A stretch of 64,000 nt of DNA from Ascoidea asiatica. Lineage: Eukaryota; Ascomycota; Saccharomycetes; Ascoideales; Ascoideaceae. Each line of letters begins with the position of its first letter. Position 1 is the stretch's first letter. The stretch is from assembly GCA_001600695.1 (NCBI GenBank), contig BCKQ01000011.1, positions 443,310 through 507,309 of the forward strand. The letters are read 5' to 3'. The translations under genes were made by a program, and so were the position numbers. Under the pieces are notes generated by a model. That model was not told the DNA's origin. It saw nothing but the letters and a program-made list of their open reading frames with translations, and searched no databases. Below are positions 21,936 to 32,956 of this stretch, piece after piece.

Positions 21936-22793
21936 ATGGCTCCACCTGCATTTACTGATATCTCAAAATCTTCAAATGGTTTAATTAATAAAGATTTTTA
22001 TCATTTATCAAAAGCTGCAATTGATGTTAAAACTTTTGCTCCAAATGGTGTTTCATTCAATTTTAAAACAAAATCTGGTAAAGATGATTCAATGAATTCA
22101 AATATTGAAGCTAAATTTTCTGAAAAATCAACTGGTATAACTTTAACTCAAGGTTGGAATACTTCAAATTCTTTAGATACAAAAATTGAATTAAAAGATT
22201 TTGCAGCACCTGGTATTAAAGCAGAATTTTTAACTTCTGTTATTCCTTCTGGTCCAAAAGGTGCAAAATTAAATTTATTTTTTGCTCAACAATCTGTTAA
22301 TGCTAGAGCCTTTTTTGATCTTTTAAAAGGTCCAACTTTTAATGGTGATATTTCTTGTTCTCATGATGGCTTTTTAGCTGGTTCTCAAGTTGCTTATGAT
22401 ATTTCTGCTGCAAAAGTTACTAAATATTCTCTTGCTCTTGGTTATGCAACTCCAATTTATTCCGCTTCTTTAACTGGTTTAAATAATTTAAATGCTTTTC
22501 AAGCTTCTTATTATCATAAAGTTTCTCCACAAATTGAAGCTGGTGCAAAAGCAATTTATGATCTTAAATCTGCTGGTTCTCCAAAACCTGTTGCAATTGA
22601 ATTTGCAACTAAATATTCAATGGATAAAACAACTTTTGTTAAAGCTAAAATTGCTGATAGTGGTAATGCTGCTGTTTCTTATTCTCAACAATTAAAACCT
22701 GGTGTAACTTTAGGTATTGGTGCTTCTTTTGATGCTATGAGATTAGCTCAACCTGTTCATAAATTAGGTTTCTCACTCTCTTTCTCCTCTTAA
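21936..22793 (+). CDS. POR1: Mitochondrial outer-membrane porin (VDAC)
   Basis: The 285 residues match yeast Por1 (283). The start MAPPAFTDISKSSNGLINKD is the classic N-terminal helix of the family. The rest alternates in the manner of a 19-strand beta barrel, for example FNFKTKSG, GITLTQGWNTSN and LGIGASFDAMRL. The near-terminal HKLGFSLSFSS carries the sorting signal of outer-membrane barrels. It forms the main metabolite channel of the outer membrane. Codon use is strongly biased to a few A/T-ending codons, in line with high expression. It is convergent with SPT7. Confidence 0.96.
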   Translation: MAPPAFTDISKSSNGLINKDFYHLSKAAIDVKTFAPNGVSFNFKTKSGKDDSMNSNIEAKFSEKSTGITLTQGWNTSNSLDTKIELKDFAAPGIKAEFLTSVIPSGPKGAKLNLFFAQQSVNARAFFDLLKGPTFNGDISCSHDGFLAGSQVAYDISAAKVTKYSLALGYATPIYSASLTGLNNLNAFQASYYHKVSPQIEAGAKAIYDLKSAGSPKPVAIEFATKYSMDKTTFVKAKIADSGNAAVSYSQQLKPGVTLGIGASFDAMRLAQPVHKLGFSLSFSS

Positions 22794-23123
22794 TTTTACT
22801 AATAACTATAAATATCTATAAATATCTATAAATAATTATGAATAACAATAAGAATAAAGATAATATTTTAATATTCATTCAATTTCTTCTCTCTTTAAAA
22901 AATCTATGTAAAATTACAATGTATAAAAAACAAAATATCTAAATTAATAATAATACAATATATTATAAAATAACTATAAACAAAAAGAATCCAAAACAAT
23001 AAAAAGAGTCCAAAACAAAAAAAAAACAATAAAAAACAAAAGAACAAAAAAACAAATTAAACACATTTACTTCACATTCACATTCAAATTTACATTAACA
23101 TTAACATTGACATTACAAATTTA
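22794..23123. other. Convergent 3' region between POR1 and SPT7
   Basis: This stretch is AT-rich with A-runs and TTCACATT/TTAACATT-like short repeats near 23070-23115. It probably holds the poly(A) signals of both flanking genes. No gene is seen. Confidence 0.4.
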
Positions 23124-26100
23124 TTAACTTTTTTTATTTCCTTTATTAATTCCATTTGGAACTAAATTATTATTAATTTTAATTTTTATTATACTTCCAC
23201 TTTTTTCTTTACTATTTTCATTTCCATTAATATTTCCATTAATATTTCCATTTCCATTAATATTACTAATACCATTTTCATTTTCATTATCAGATTCATC
23301 TAAAAAAAATGCTGTTAAAACTGATTTTTTTTTAGGTCCAGAAATTTTACCACTTGGAGGTAATTTTGGTCTATTATTTCTTTGTTTTTGTGGTAAATCT
23401 TCATCTTCTAAAATTGTCATTTTATCTTCATCATTAGTTATTAATTTATCTTTATTTTTTGGATCATCTTGAAATGAACTATTATTTAAACTATTTTTAT
23501 AATTTCTTAAATGAATTGTTTTTGATTTTTCAAAAAATTTTTCTAAAAATTTTTGAATTAATTTTATTTGTTTTGGTATATCTTTTTTAAGTAATTTTGG
23601 ATATGAAATGTGATCAAAATCTTGTAATTCAATAATTCTATTTTCAATAACTTCTTGTTGATTGAAATATGAATTATTTAATCTTGAATGTAATAAATGT
23701 AAAGGAATTGATGATGTTAATAATCCAAATTCTCTATCTAATCCTAATTCTTTAAATCCAAAAAAATCTTCACCTAAATCATTTGAAAAATCTCCTGTTA
23801 AAAATTGTTCACTATTATCACCAAATTGTCCTTCACCAATTTTATCATTAATTCCTGATAAAGATGGTCTTAATAAATCTTTTAAAAAACTTGAAAGTTT
23901 AAAATTTAAATCTTTTAATTTTCCTTGTTGTTTAATGATTTTTTCTTGAATATATACATAAAGATCATCAGGTTTATCAATACCATTTTCAAGTAATGAT
24001 AATAATAAAACTTCTTTTTGACTTTTTATTTTATTTCTTGAAACTGTTTCAAAATGCAATTTTAATGATTTAATTAAATTATTAAAAAATTGTATACCAG
24101 CTTGAGTTAAAGTTTCTATAGCATCAGGTTGAGTAGTTTCAAAACCATTTGACATTGCAATTTTTGCAACATTTTTTTGAAAAATTGAATAAATTAAATT
24201 TGAATTAAGATTTTTTTCATAAGTTGGAGAATATCTTATAATTGGATCAATATCAACTTCTTTAATTTCAACAATATCAGGAGGCTTCATTTGTGAATGA
24301 TGTAAAAATTGATTTTGTTGCATTTGTCTAATTAAAGAAATTTTGAAACAAATTTTTCTAATTTCTTGCATTTCTTTAATATTTGAAATAACTGTTTTAT
24401 TTAAACCATTTGGTGTTGAAGCAAAATTAGACGGCACTTCTTTATATTTACCAGCTTGTTCTAATTGTTGTCTTTGAATTATAATATCTGCAATTTCATT
24501 ATCTTTTTCAGTAAAATCTTTTTCTTCTAATCCAGTAAATTCAATTGAAGGTAATCCACTTCCAATATCATATTCAATTAAATAAGGTTTATTACTTTCA
24601 TTTAATAATTTTGAAGATACATCATTTAAAACATTATCATTTTCATCATCATCGTCATCATCTTCTTCTTCATCATCATTTGAAGTTGAGATTTTAGATT
24701 TATTTTTTTTTAAAAAATCTATAGAATTTATCATTCTTTTAGAATTTCTTAAAATAGCTTCTGCATCACCATTTAATTTATTATCTTTAAATAATTCTGA
24801 TCTTTTTAAACAATATTCACCTCTTAATTTTGAAGTAAAATTTTTCCAAGTTTGTACATCAACATCATCATCTTCATCATCTCTATTATCATCATCTATA
24901 ATGTTAAGAGTTTCTAAAAGGTTTGATTCATCATCATCATCATCAGGACCTGGAGAATCCAGTGGAGAAAATGGAGTTGGCGTTCGTACTGAATTTTCAT
25001 GGAATTTTGATTGTTGTTGTTGTAATAAATTTAAATCACTATGATTATTATTATTAATGTTTATATTATTATGAGATTGAGAATTGATTGAGATGGAATT
25101 AGGAGTATTAGGAGTATTGGGAGTATTTGGTGTATTAGGAGTATTAAATGCATTAGGTGTGTTAGGAGTACCAGGTATCATTTTTTTTGAGGAAGAAGAT
25201 TGATTTTTAATTGTTGTACTCATACCAGCAGGTTTTGAATGACCATCACTTGTTCTTTTAACACCTTTACCTCTTTTTGAAGATTCATTTGAAATTTTTA
25301 TTGAATTTAATCTTTCTAATTCTTCTTCTCTTTCAACATCAATACGATTTCTAATTACAATATCTGGAATTAATGGAGTTAATGTTTTTGTTTTTCTTCT
25401 CATTTCAAAAGCTCTTGGTCTTAAGAAATGTTTTGGATCAGAATTATAAGTTAAACAATTATTCCAAATTAAATTTAAATCATCAACAAATTCTTTTTTT
25501 GATTTATAATGAAAATTTTTTAATTTTTTTAAAACAGTATTTAAATCCATTGGATGTTTAATAATTTGATAATAATTTGGAGCATCTTTTTTTATAACTT
25601 TACTTAAAAAAGCAGTTGAATATTGAGTATAATTTCTTAATTCTAATACCACTTTTTCACAAGCTTCATATAATTCTTCTTGACCAATTTTATCATCAGA
25701 AGCCCATTTTGATCTATTTTTTCTAACATCCATAATTAAATGTTTTAATTCTTTATTATTTAATTGAAATTTATTATGATTTAATTCAATAACATTTAAA
25801 AGATGTTTTAAAGATAAATTTGCAGCACCTAAATTTATATTAATTTGTTTTAAATTATTATTTAATTTAATTTTTTTAATAGAATTTGAATTTGAATTTG
25901 AATTTGAATTTGAATTTGAATTTAATTTTGAATTTGTGATTAAATTATTTATATTATTTTTTAAATCATTTGAATTTTCAATTTTTATTATGGTATTATT
26001 ATTATTTTCAGTTTTTATATTAATATTACCATTTTTATTATTATTATTAATATTATTATTATTAATATTAATATTAATAGGTTTAATATTAATATTAATA

Positions 26101-27434
26101 GATTGTTGATCATTTAATTTTTTATCATTTTCTTGTAATTTTTTTCTTTTAATTAAATTTTCTTTATCAGATTCAAAATTATGAAAAATTCTATTAAAAT
26201 TTTTTATTATTTCAAATTCTTCATTAACTTCAATAATTGGATTTACTTCATTTACATTATTTACATTATTAACATTATTTACATCATTTAGAAGATTACT
26301 TGACTGAATATTTGATTTATTGTTTGAAAGTTTATTTGTTTTTGTATTTGTATTTGTATTAGAATTGTCGTTAATATTATTGGAATTATTATTAGTTGAT
26401 GATATTTGTAATTGAGATTGAGATTGAGATTGAAGTTTTGATGGAGAGTTAATGGATAATGGAGTAATTATAGTAGGTAAATTTGAATCATCATTTAATT
26501 GTAATTGAATTATTAAACAATTATTTTTTTGTTTATATTTCTTAAGTATTAAATCATTTTCATTTTCTTTTGTAATTGTATTTTCATTTGTAATTTCATT
26601 TTCTTTTTTCAATTCTTTATTGGGTTCTTCATTATTATTATCATTATCATCATCATCTTCTTCATCAAAGTCATAATCATCATCTTCATCTCTTATTTTA
26701 CTTATTTCCTTTTTAGATTCTATTTCTTTATTTATATTATTATTATTAATAGTAGAAATGTCATGATTTTGAAAATCATTATCAATGTTATCATTATCAT
26801 TATCATCATCATCATCAGAATCTAGATTATATTGATCAAATAATTTGAAATCATTTAAGTTTATAGAATTATTAAAATCATTATTATTAAATTTTTTATC
26901 GATATTATTTGTGAAATTATTAAAATAAAAATAATCAATAACTTTATCATATAATAAATATTTAATTTTCAAAACTAAAGAATTTGAATAAATTAAACCT
27001 TTTTGAAAATCATGATCATTTATTTCATTATTATTTTCATTATTACTTATTATATTTGAATCAATTTTTAATTTTTTTATCGGCGGTTGATTATCATTAT
27101 CAATATCATTATTATTGGATATATTATTTGAAATATTAATGATGGAAGATGATGAATTTTTAAAAATTATTGAAATTTTATTATTCATGAAATAATTCCA
27201 AATCAATTTACTTTCATTTAAATTTAAATTATTATTGAATATGAACTTTAAGATTAAAAATTGATGATTATTTAAATATATATTAAAGAAATTATTTAAA
27301 TTGAATAATTTTTTAGTAATTGAATATAAATGTTTAATATCATTAAATTTGAATATTTCTAAAACATTATTTGAATTTGAATTTAAATTTGAATTTGAAT
27401 TTAAATTTAAATTTGAATTTGGCTCTAGTATCAT
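23124..27434 (-). CDS. SPT7: SAGA complex subunit SPT7
   Basis: The product is 1436 residues (yeast Spt7 is 1332). The N-terminal half is full of Asn, Asp and Ser runs. The bromodomain lies at about residues 580-680 and shows PNYYQIIKHPMDLNTVLKKL followed by LIWNNCLTYNSDP, the acetyl-lysine pocket with its Asn. A histone-fold domain lies at about 1073-1135 (NVAKIAMSNGFETTQPDAIE). The order bromodomain then histone fold, plus the SGLPSIEFTG-like region between them, is that of Spt7. It anchors the core of the SAGA histone acetyltransferase and pairs with Ada1. The tail contains KIKINNNLVPNGINKGNKK. It is divergent from TAF13. A rare CTG codon is at residue 825. Confidence 0.93.
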   Translation of the reverse strand: MILEPNSNLNLNSNSNLNSNSNNVLEIFKFNDIKHLYSITKKLFNLNNFFNIYLNNHQFLILKFIFNNNLNLNESKLIWNYFMNNKISIIFKNSSSSIINISNNISNNNDIDNDNQPPIKKLKIDSNIISNNENNNEINDHDFQKGLIYSNSLVLKIKYLLYDKVIDYFYFNNFTNNIDKKFNNNDFNNSINLNDFKLFDQYNLDSDDDDDNDNDNIDNDFQNHDISTINNNNINKEIESKKEISKIRDEDDDYDFDEEDDDDNDNNNEEPNKELKKENEITNENTITKENENDLILKKYKQKNNCLIIQLQLNDDSNLPTIITPLSINSPSKLQSQSQSQLQISSTNNNSNNINDNSNTNTNTKTNKLSNNKSNIQSSNLLNDVNNVNNVNNVNEVNPIIEVNEEFEIIKNFNRIFHNFESDKENLIKRKKLQENDKKLNDQQSININIKPINININNNNINNNNKNGNINIKTENNNNTIIKIENSNDLKNNINNLITNSKLNSNSNSNSNSNSNSIKKIKLNNNLKQININLGAANLSLKHLLNVIELNHNKFQLNNKELKHLIMDVRKNRSKWASDDKIGQEELYEACEKVVLELRNYTQYSTAFLSKVIKKDAPNYYQIIKHPMDLNTVLKKLKNFHYKSKKEFVDDLNLIWNNCLTYNSDPKHFLRPRAFEMRRKTKTLTPLIPDIVIRNRIDVEREEELERLNSIKISNESSKRGKGVKRTSDGHSKPAGMSTTIKNQSSSSKKMIPGTPNTPNAFNTPNTPNTPNTPNTPNSISINSQSHNNININNNNHSDLNLLQQQQSKFHENSVRTPTPFSPLDSPGPDDDDDESNLLETLNIIDDDNRDDEDDDVDVQTWKNFTSKLRGEYCLKRSELFKDNKLNGDAEAILRNSKRMINSIDFLKKNKSKISTSNDDEEEDDDDDDENDNVLNDVSSKLLNESNKPYLIEYDIGSGLPSIEFTGLEEKDFTEKDNEIADIIIQRQQLEQAGKYKEVPSNFASTPNGLNKTVISNIKEMQEIRKICFKISLIRQMQQNQFLHHSQMKPPDIVEIKEVDIDPIIRYSPTYEKNLNSNLIYSIFQKNVAKIAMSNGFETTQPDAIETLTQAGIQFFNNLIKSLKLHFETVSRNKIKSQKEVLLLSLLENGIDKPDDLYVYIQEKIIKQQGKLKDLNFKLSSFLKDLLRPSLSGINDKIGEGQFGDNSEQFLTGDFSNDLGEDFFGFKELGLDREFGLLTSSIPLHLLHSRLNNSYFNQQEVIENRIIELQDFDHISYPKLLKKDIPKQIKLIQKFLEKFFEKSKTIHLRNYKNSLNNSSFQDDPKNKDKLITNDEDKMTILEDEDLPQKQRNNRPKLPPSGKISGPKKKSVLTAFFLDESDNENENGISNINGNGNINGNINGNENSKEKSGSIIKIKINNNLVPNGINKGNKKS

Positions 27435-27909
27435 TTATGAATATTATAACAATTATTAAATAGATATGATAATTGAAGATTAGATATTGATTGAATTGGA
27501 ATGAATCGAGAATATATTTGATAGTATTATTGAAGTGTATTATTTATTTATTTATTTATCTATTTATTATTATTATTATATTATTATTTACTTCTTCTAT
27601 TTCAATTTCTTTTATTTCATGCTCGTTTTCAGATTTTCACTCAAAAACCGATTCAAAAGCGCACCGCCACACCAGCCGCGCAATATCCGATCACAGACAC
27701 CGTGGCGGTGCACTCAGAATCGATTGCAAAAAGAAAAAAAAAGCAAACAAAACGAGAATACAAAAAGAGAATGGAAGATATAATGAATATAGGTGAAAGA
27801 ATAGAGAATAGAGAATAGAGAATAGAGAATAGAGAATAGAGAACTGATTGATAGAGGAAGAACAACAGAAGTAATCAAGTATTACAGACAAGACTCATAT
27901 AGACTCGAA
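27435..27909. promoter_or_regulatory. Divergent promoter between SPT7 and TAF13
   Basis: This 475-base intergenic segment serves two general transcription factor genes. A GC-richer core at 27650-27725 includes CACCGCCACACC and CGTGGCGGTG. The 7-bp repeat AGAGAAT occurs five times at 27803-27837, just before the TAF13 start. Short frames on both strands overlap each other and are judged spurious. Confidence 0.5.
27803..27842. repeat. 7-bp tandem array AGAGAAT
   Basis: Five exact copies plus a partial sixth, located 68-107 bases upstream of the TAF13 start codon. Confidence 0.95.
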
Positions 27910-28275
27910 ATGGCAAAAGCTAAACCAAGATCAAAAGCTGGAAAGAAGAAAACCACCAAAACAATCACCAAGAAGAAATCTCCAATTTTTCATAATGATA
28001 TAGAAAATATACTTTTAGCATTTGAACCAAATCCATTACCAGAATCAATTGATTGTTTACAAGATATTTTAATTGAATATTTATCTGATATAATAATTCA
28101 AAGTTCAAAAATTGCAAATTATTCAAATAAATCAAAAATTAAAGTTGAAGATTTACAATTTGTTTTAAGAAATGATCCAATAAAATCTGGTAGATTAAAT
28201 GATGTTGTAAGTTTAAAATCTGATTTAGATAATGCAAGAAAAATGTTCGATAAAAAAAAAGTAGCCTTTGAATAA
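27910..28275 (+). CDS. TAF13: TFIID subunit TAF13
   Basis: The product is 121 residues, shorter than yeast Taf13 (167), with a lysine-rich N-terminus instead of a longer tail. The histone fold runs through about residues 28-118. The recognisable PLPESIDCLQDILIEYLSDI helix is followed by KIKVEDLQFVLRNDPIKSGR, the family signature. It pairs with TAF11 in TFIID and helps load TBP. It shares a promoter region with SPT7, and its stop is only 67 bases from the convergent ELP1 stop. Confidence 0.9.
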   Translation: MAKAKPRSKAGKKKTTKTITKKKSPIFHNDIENILLAFEPNPLPESIDCLQDILIEYLSDIIIQSSKIANYSNKSKIKVEDLQFVLRNDPIKSGRLNDVVSLKSDLDNARKMFDKKKVAFE

Positions 28276-28342
28276 TATACATATATATATATATATAATG
28301 AATATATAATAATAATGTACTATAGATTAATATTAATGATTT

Positions 28343-31300
28343 TTAATAACTTAATAAACTTTTCAATTCAAATTCTTTTATTTTAGGTATTTCAATTTCT
28401 GGAATGAAATATATTTCTCCAAATTCATCAATTCTTTCTCTTTCTTTTGATTTACCATCAACAGTTTCAATTTCATTTCCATTTCCATTCTTGATATAAA
28501 TCTCATTAATATTATCTTTTAATAAATCTATAACTTCAATAATAATTTTTTGTAATTCATATGATTTTTTAATATTCTTATTTCTAATTAATCCCTCGAT
28601 TAAATTATTACAATCCAAATCAATTGTTTTATTTAATCTTTCAATTAATCTACCAATACTATTAATTAAATATTCTTCTTCATAAATTGTACCTTTTTTA
28701 CCTTTTGCTTTTTTTCTATCTTCTCTTTTTTTATTCTTTATTGTTCTTCTAGAAACTCCAGTTTTTGCAGTACCTGATGTTTTACCTGTATATCTTGTAA
28801 AAAATGATTCTTTTGATGATAATATTGATGATGCAATTGAAATATTATCTGAAATATCTATATTACCATTCATATTTTCATTTCCATTATTAAAAAATTC
28901 TCCATTATAATATATATTTAATTCTTCTTTTTTCTTTATTCGAATTTCTCTTAATCTTTTAATTTGTGATTTAATTTGTCCTTTAAAATCATTAAATAAT
29001 TCAATCATATCTCCAAATGATTCATTTAATTGTTCAATAATAATTTCTTTTAATTCTTTTCCATTTTTTTTATTATTTTCACTAATTAATAATATTGCTT
29101 CATCAAATTTAAATGATTTACAATATAATTTTATACATTCTTCAATATTTTTATTATAATAATATTCAATTTTACCTGCTTCATAATATCTATGTTCATC
29201 AATTAATAACATTATTAATCTATCATAAATATTTTTTTTAAATTCTAAATTATATTCTTCTTTATCACTTAAACTTAAATAATTTAAATTTGAAATTGCT
29301 CTTTCCCAATTTTTACCTAAACAATAACATTCAATACTTTCTTTATAATTATTTAACATTTCATATCCTAATCCAGCTTCAGTAAAATTTTTATCTTCTT
29401 CTTTTAAATATAAACAATAATATTCTAAAATTTGTTTAAATCTTTTATCATTATATTGATATAAATTTAAAGCTTCTTTATATAATGAATGTTCTATAAC
29501 ATAATTATCAAATTCTTCTTCATTAATATCTTCTTCATTATATTCTTTTTTATAATTTTCATCTTCCAACATTAAATATAAATTATTTAATCCACTTTTA
29601 TATCTTTTAAGAAAATCATCAATTAAAAATTTTCTTCTTAATTCTTTTTTAATATATAAATTATTTAAAAATGGTAAATATTCTTTTGGATCTTTTTGTG
29701 ATTTTTCTGCAATTAATAATGTTAATTTTATATAATAAAATCCTAAAGATTCTAAATATAAATAATTAACATCTTGTAAGAAACATAAATATTCAATACT
29801 TTGATCTAAAATTTCTAAATCTTTAATATTTGAAATTAATAAAAAAACTTCTTTTAAATTTGGTGGATTTTGACATGCATATAATGTTATTATTGTTTTT
29901 AAATATATTTTTTTATATTCTTCATTATTTAATAATACTTTTAAAATTGAATTACAAATTTTATTTATTTTCGAATCTTTAACTGTAATTATTTCTTTTT
30001 TATTATGAATAATTTTATTTTGAGTATTTTTTATAGGTTCTGAATTTTCAATTGATAATTTTTCAAAATTTTTTTCTAAGCTTGTATCTTTTTTAACTTT
30101 ATGATCATAAATTATATTTAAAGTTTCTTTATATTTTGTTTCTGCAACATTTTCTTCATGTAAACATGAAACAAATAAATTTAAATAATCAACTTTTTTA
30201 ATTTCTTTAATGAAAATTTCAACATTATTTAAAAATAATTCAGGTTTATAATCATATAATATATCTAAATCTATACGATTTATACGACATTTTAAAAATG
30301 CTTCTAAATAATTTTTTGATTCAATTTTTTTTCTAATATCATTTAAAATCATTATTCTTGGATATATAGTTTCTAAATTACCTCTTGGAGCTTGTAAAAT
30401 AATTGATGATTTATGAGATATTGTGGAAATTAATAATGATCCTCTTTCAATACTTCTTACTCGTTCATCAATGAATTTAAAATTATTATTTTCATTATTA
30501 TAATTATTATTTTTATTTAAATTATTACTTTTACCATTACTTTTATAATGTTCAATTGTATTAGAATTATCATTTGAATTAGCTTCAAAATTTATATCTT
30601 CAATTGTTAAATCAAAAATTTTTGAATTTATATGAAAAAATTTTAATAAATTTTTTGTTGATGTATACATTAAATATGAATCTGTTAATTTAAATGATGT
30701 AACTCCAGAAACAAATAATTTATTATTTAAATAAAGTTTTCCATCTTGAGATAAACCAAAAGAAATATTTAAAAGTTCTTTTATTTCATTAGGCTCAGAA
30801 ACTTCATTCCAAATATTATTTGGATCTTCATATTCAAATTTGTATTTTATTCCATTTGAATTAGTTAATTCTTCTTCATCATCTTTTTCTTCAATAATTT
30901 GAGTAAAAGAATAATCTGATGTATATTCAGGAAATTTAGATATTTCTTTATATTTATAATTTTCAATTGATTCATAATCTTCATATAAATAAACTCTTCC
31001 ATCATTAGTCTGAAAAGTCAATTTTTCATAATCTAAAGATGATTTTATTGAAATAATATTTAAATTTTCTTTAGTTGATTTTGATAAAATTTTTGGAAGT
31101 TTTGAATTTGAAACATCAATAAATAAAATGTAAGATTTGATTTCTTCAGAATTAAAATTTGAATCAATTAAAACAGAAATTAAATCATTATTCAAGAAAG
31201 AAATCTTTCTTGCAGATTCATTATTATTAATTTGTAAATCAATTTTTGACAAAAGTTTTGGAGTTGATTCAAAATCATCGTAATCTTCTTCAATTGATTT

Positions 31301-32956
31301 AGAAGTTAAATGAATTTGATTTAAATTTGATAATATTGCAAATAAATTATTATTTTTTGAAATTGATATATCAACAATACTTGAATAATCATTATTACTA
31401 TTATCATTATTATCAATTGCATATTGGAATTGGAACATTGGAGGAGGTATATTACATGTTGAATAATTTGTGAAATTTGCTCTTTTACCATCAATTACAG
31501 CTATTAGACCATTATCATTTGGAGTAATTAAAGGACCTTGAATAATAGTATAATTCAAAGAAATTAATTTGATTAAACTATTATCAAATAAAATCATTAA
31601 CAGTAATGGATTTTCTTCATGCCATTTGAAATTTAAAATTCTTAAATTTGAAGAAGAATAATTCAATTGTTGTTTTAAATACCAATGATAATTTTTATTT
31701 GTCCATAATTGAATAGAATTTTTTAATTGAATTGCTAAGATTTGATTATTTGAATTCCAATTTATACTATAAACTTTTTCATTTAAAGGTAATCTCAAAT
31801 TAAAGGAACCATGTTTTAAACCATTTTTTTCTAAAAAAATTAAATCAGAATCATATAAATTAGTATAATCAATTAATTGATAATCTAAATCTTCATCTTG
31901 ATTTAAAGTTGGAATGAATTTTCTTTGAGTTGAAGCAATTAAAATAGATTGTGGTTTCCAGGATAAATTATGTTCTAAACCATCTAAAGGTTCAGAAATA
32001 TTTTGTAATATACCTTCTCTATTAAATATTCTTATAACTCTGATATTATTTAAATTTGTTGAAATTGCGAAAAAATCAGAATCATCTCTCCAAGAAATTT
32101 TAAAAACCTCTTTTGAATCAAATTTTGAAGGTAATCTATTATTTGAATTTGTTAAATCATGAATTAAAGTTGGATCAATAGTTCTTGTATTTGGATTGTC
32201 GTTATTTGAATTTAAATCTCTTTCTATAGCTCTTTGACCTTTACCTTTGAATTGAGTTTCTTTTTTACCCCAACCAACATTAACATAATTTAAACTTTTT
32301 GAAAGTTTTAAATCATTTTCATCATTTAACTCAATACTGCTAATTAAATCAAAATATTTTGAAAATAATAATAAATTTAAATTTTCATTTGATGAAGAAT
32401 TATTTAAAGTTATCAAAGATAAAATTTCTTGATCATTTGACCAAGAAGCTGCTTTAATTGTACAATTTTCAAGTTGTTGAATATCAAATGCTTCAATTAA
32501 TACTTTATCAGGGTCATAATCATCCTCATCTTCATCTTGATTTTGAATATTATAATTATCAATATTATCATTTTGAAATTCATCTTGAAAAGAAAGTTCT
32601 GAATAATTTATCTGCATAATTTCAGAATTTGAAAAAATTAATAATATTTGATTCATTTCATTAAAATGAATAAAATTAACTAAAGTTGCATTTTCAGGAA
32701 ATTGTAAAAAAGCCAATATTTTAGTTTTATTTTTATTTTTTTCATCAAGAAATCTTTGATGAATTTCAATTGAATTATCGGATTCCTCATCGTTACCAGA
32801 ATTATCATCATTTTGTTTATTTTTGAAATCTGGACCAAGAACATAAGTTATTGAATTTGAAATCGAATCAAAAGCAGAATCCAATACAACTAGATCAGGA
32901 ACTAGTCTTGAAAATGGAACAATATTCTTCTGATATGAAATCGATAAGTTTCTCAT
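28343..32956 (-). CDS. ELP1: Elongator complex scaffold subunit ELP1/IKI3
   Basis: The product is 1537 residues (yeast Iki3 is 1349, with Asn/Asp inserts explaining the excess). The start MRNL is typical of the family. The first two thirds form paired WD40-type propellers, with markers SWRDDSDFFAIST, RVIRIFNREG and LSWKP. A helical repeat domain follows, containing RKKIESKNYLEAFLKCRINR and LDILYDYKPELF. A basic patch SRRTIKNKKREDRKKAKGKK at about 1398-1420 corresponds to the tRNA-binding, nuclear-localising motif of Elp1. Elongator modifies wobble uridine of tRNA in the cytosol. A rare CTG codon is at residue 452. Confidence 0.95.
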   Translation of the reverse strand: MRNLSISYQKNIVPFSRLVPDLVVLDSAFDSISNSITYVLGPDFKNKQNDDNSGNDEESDNSIEIHQRFLDEKNKNKTKILAFLQFPENATLVNFIHFNEMNQILLIFSNSEIMQINYSELSFQDEFQNDNIDNYNIQNQDEDEDDYDPDKVLIEAFDIQQLENCTIKAASWSNDQEILSLITLNNSSSNENLNLLLFSKYFDLISSIELNDENDLKLSKSLNYVNVGWGKKETQFKGKGQRAIERDLNSNNDNPNTRTIDPTLIHDLTNSNNRLPSKFDSKEVFKISWRDDSDFFAISTNLNNIRVIRIFNREGILQNISEPLDGLEHNLSWKPQSILIASTQRKFIPTLNQDEDLDYQLIDYTNLYDSDLIFLEKNGLKHGSFNLRLPLNEKVYSINWNSNNQILAIQLKNSIQLWTNKNYHWYLKQQLNYSSSNLRILNFKWHEENPLLLMILFDNSLIKLISLNYTIIQGPLITPNDNGLIAVIDGKRANFTNYSTCNIPPPMFQFQYAIDNNDNSNNDYSSIVDISISKNNNLFAILSNLNQIHLTSKSIEEDYDDFESTPKLLSKIDLQINNNESARKISFLNNDLISVLIDSNFNSEEIKSYILFIDVSNSKLPKILSKSTKENLNIISIKSSLDYEKLTFQTNDGRVYLYEDYESIENYKYKEISKFPEYTSDYSFTQIIEEKDDEEELTNSNGIKYKFEYEDPNNIWNEVSEPNEIKELLNISFGLSQDGKLYLNNKLFVSGVTSFKLTDSYLMYTSTKNLLKFFHINSKIFDLTIEDINFEANSNDNSNTIEHYKSNGKSNNLNKNNNYNNENNNFKFIDERVRSIERGSLLISTISHKSSIILQAPRGNLETIYPRIMILNDIRKKIESKNYLEAFLKCRINRIDLDILYDYKPELFLNNVEIFIKEIKKVDYLNLFVSCLHEENVAETKYKETLNIIYDHKVKKDTSLEKNFEKLSIENSEPIKNTQNKIIHNKKEIITVKDSKINKICNSILKVLLNNEEYKKIYLKTIITLYACQNPPNLKEVFLLISNIKDLEILDQSIEYLCFLQDVNYLYLESLGFYYIKLTLLIAEKSQKDPKEYLPFLNNLYIKKELRRKFLIDDFLKRYKSGLNNLYLMLEDENYKKEYNEEDINEEEFDNYVIEHSLYKEALNLYQYNDKRFKQILEYYCLYLKEEDKNFTEAGLGYEMLNNYKESIECYCLGKNWERAISNLNYLSLSDKEEYNLEFKKNIYDRLIMLLIDEHRYYEAGKIEYYYNKNIEECIKLYCKSFKFDEAILLISENNKKNGKELKEIIIEQLNESFGDMIELFNDFKGQIKSQIKRLREIRIKKKEELNIYYNGEFFNNGNENMNGNIDISDNISIASSILSSKESFFTRYTGKTSGTAKTGVSRRTIKNKKREDRKKAKGKKGTIYEEEYLINSIGRLIERLNKTIDLDCNNLIEGLIRNKNIKKSYELQKIIIEVIDLLKDNINEIYIKNGNGNEIETVDGKSKERERIDEFGEIYFIPEIEIPKIKEFELKSLLSY

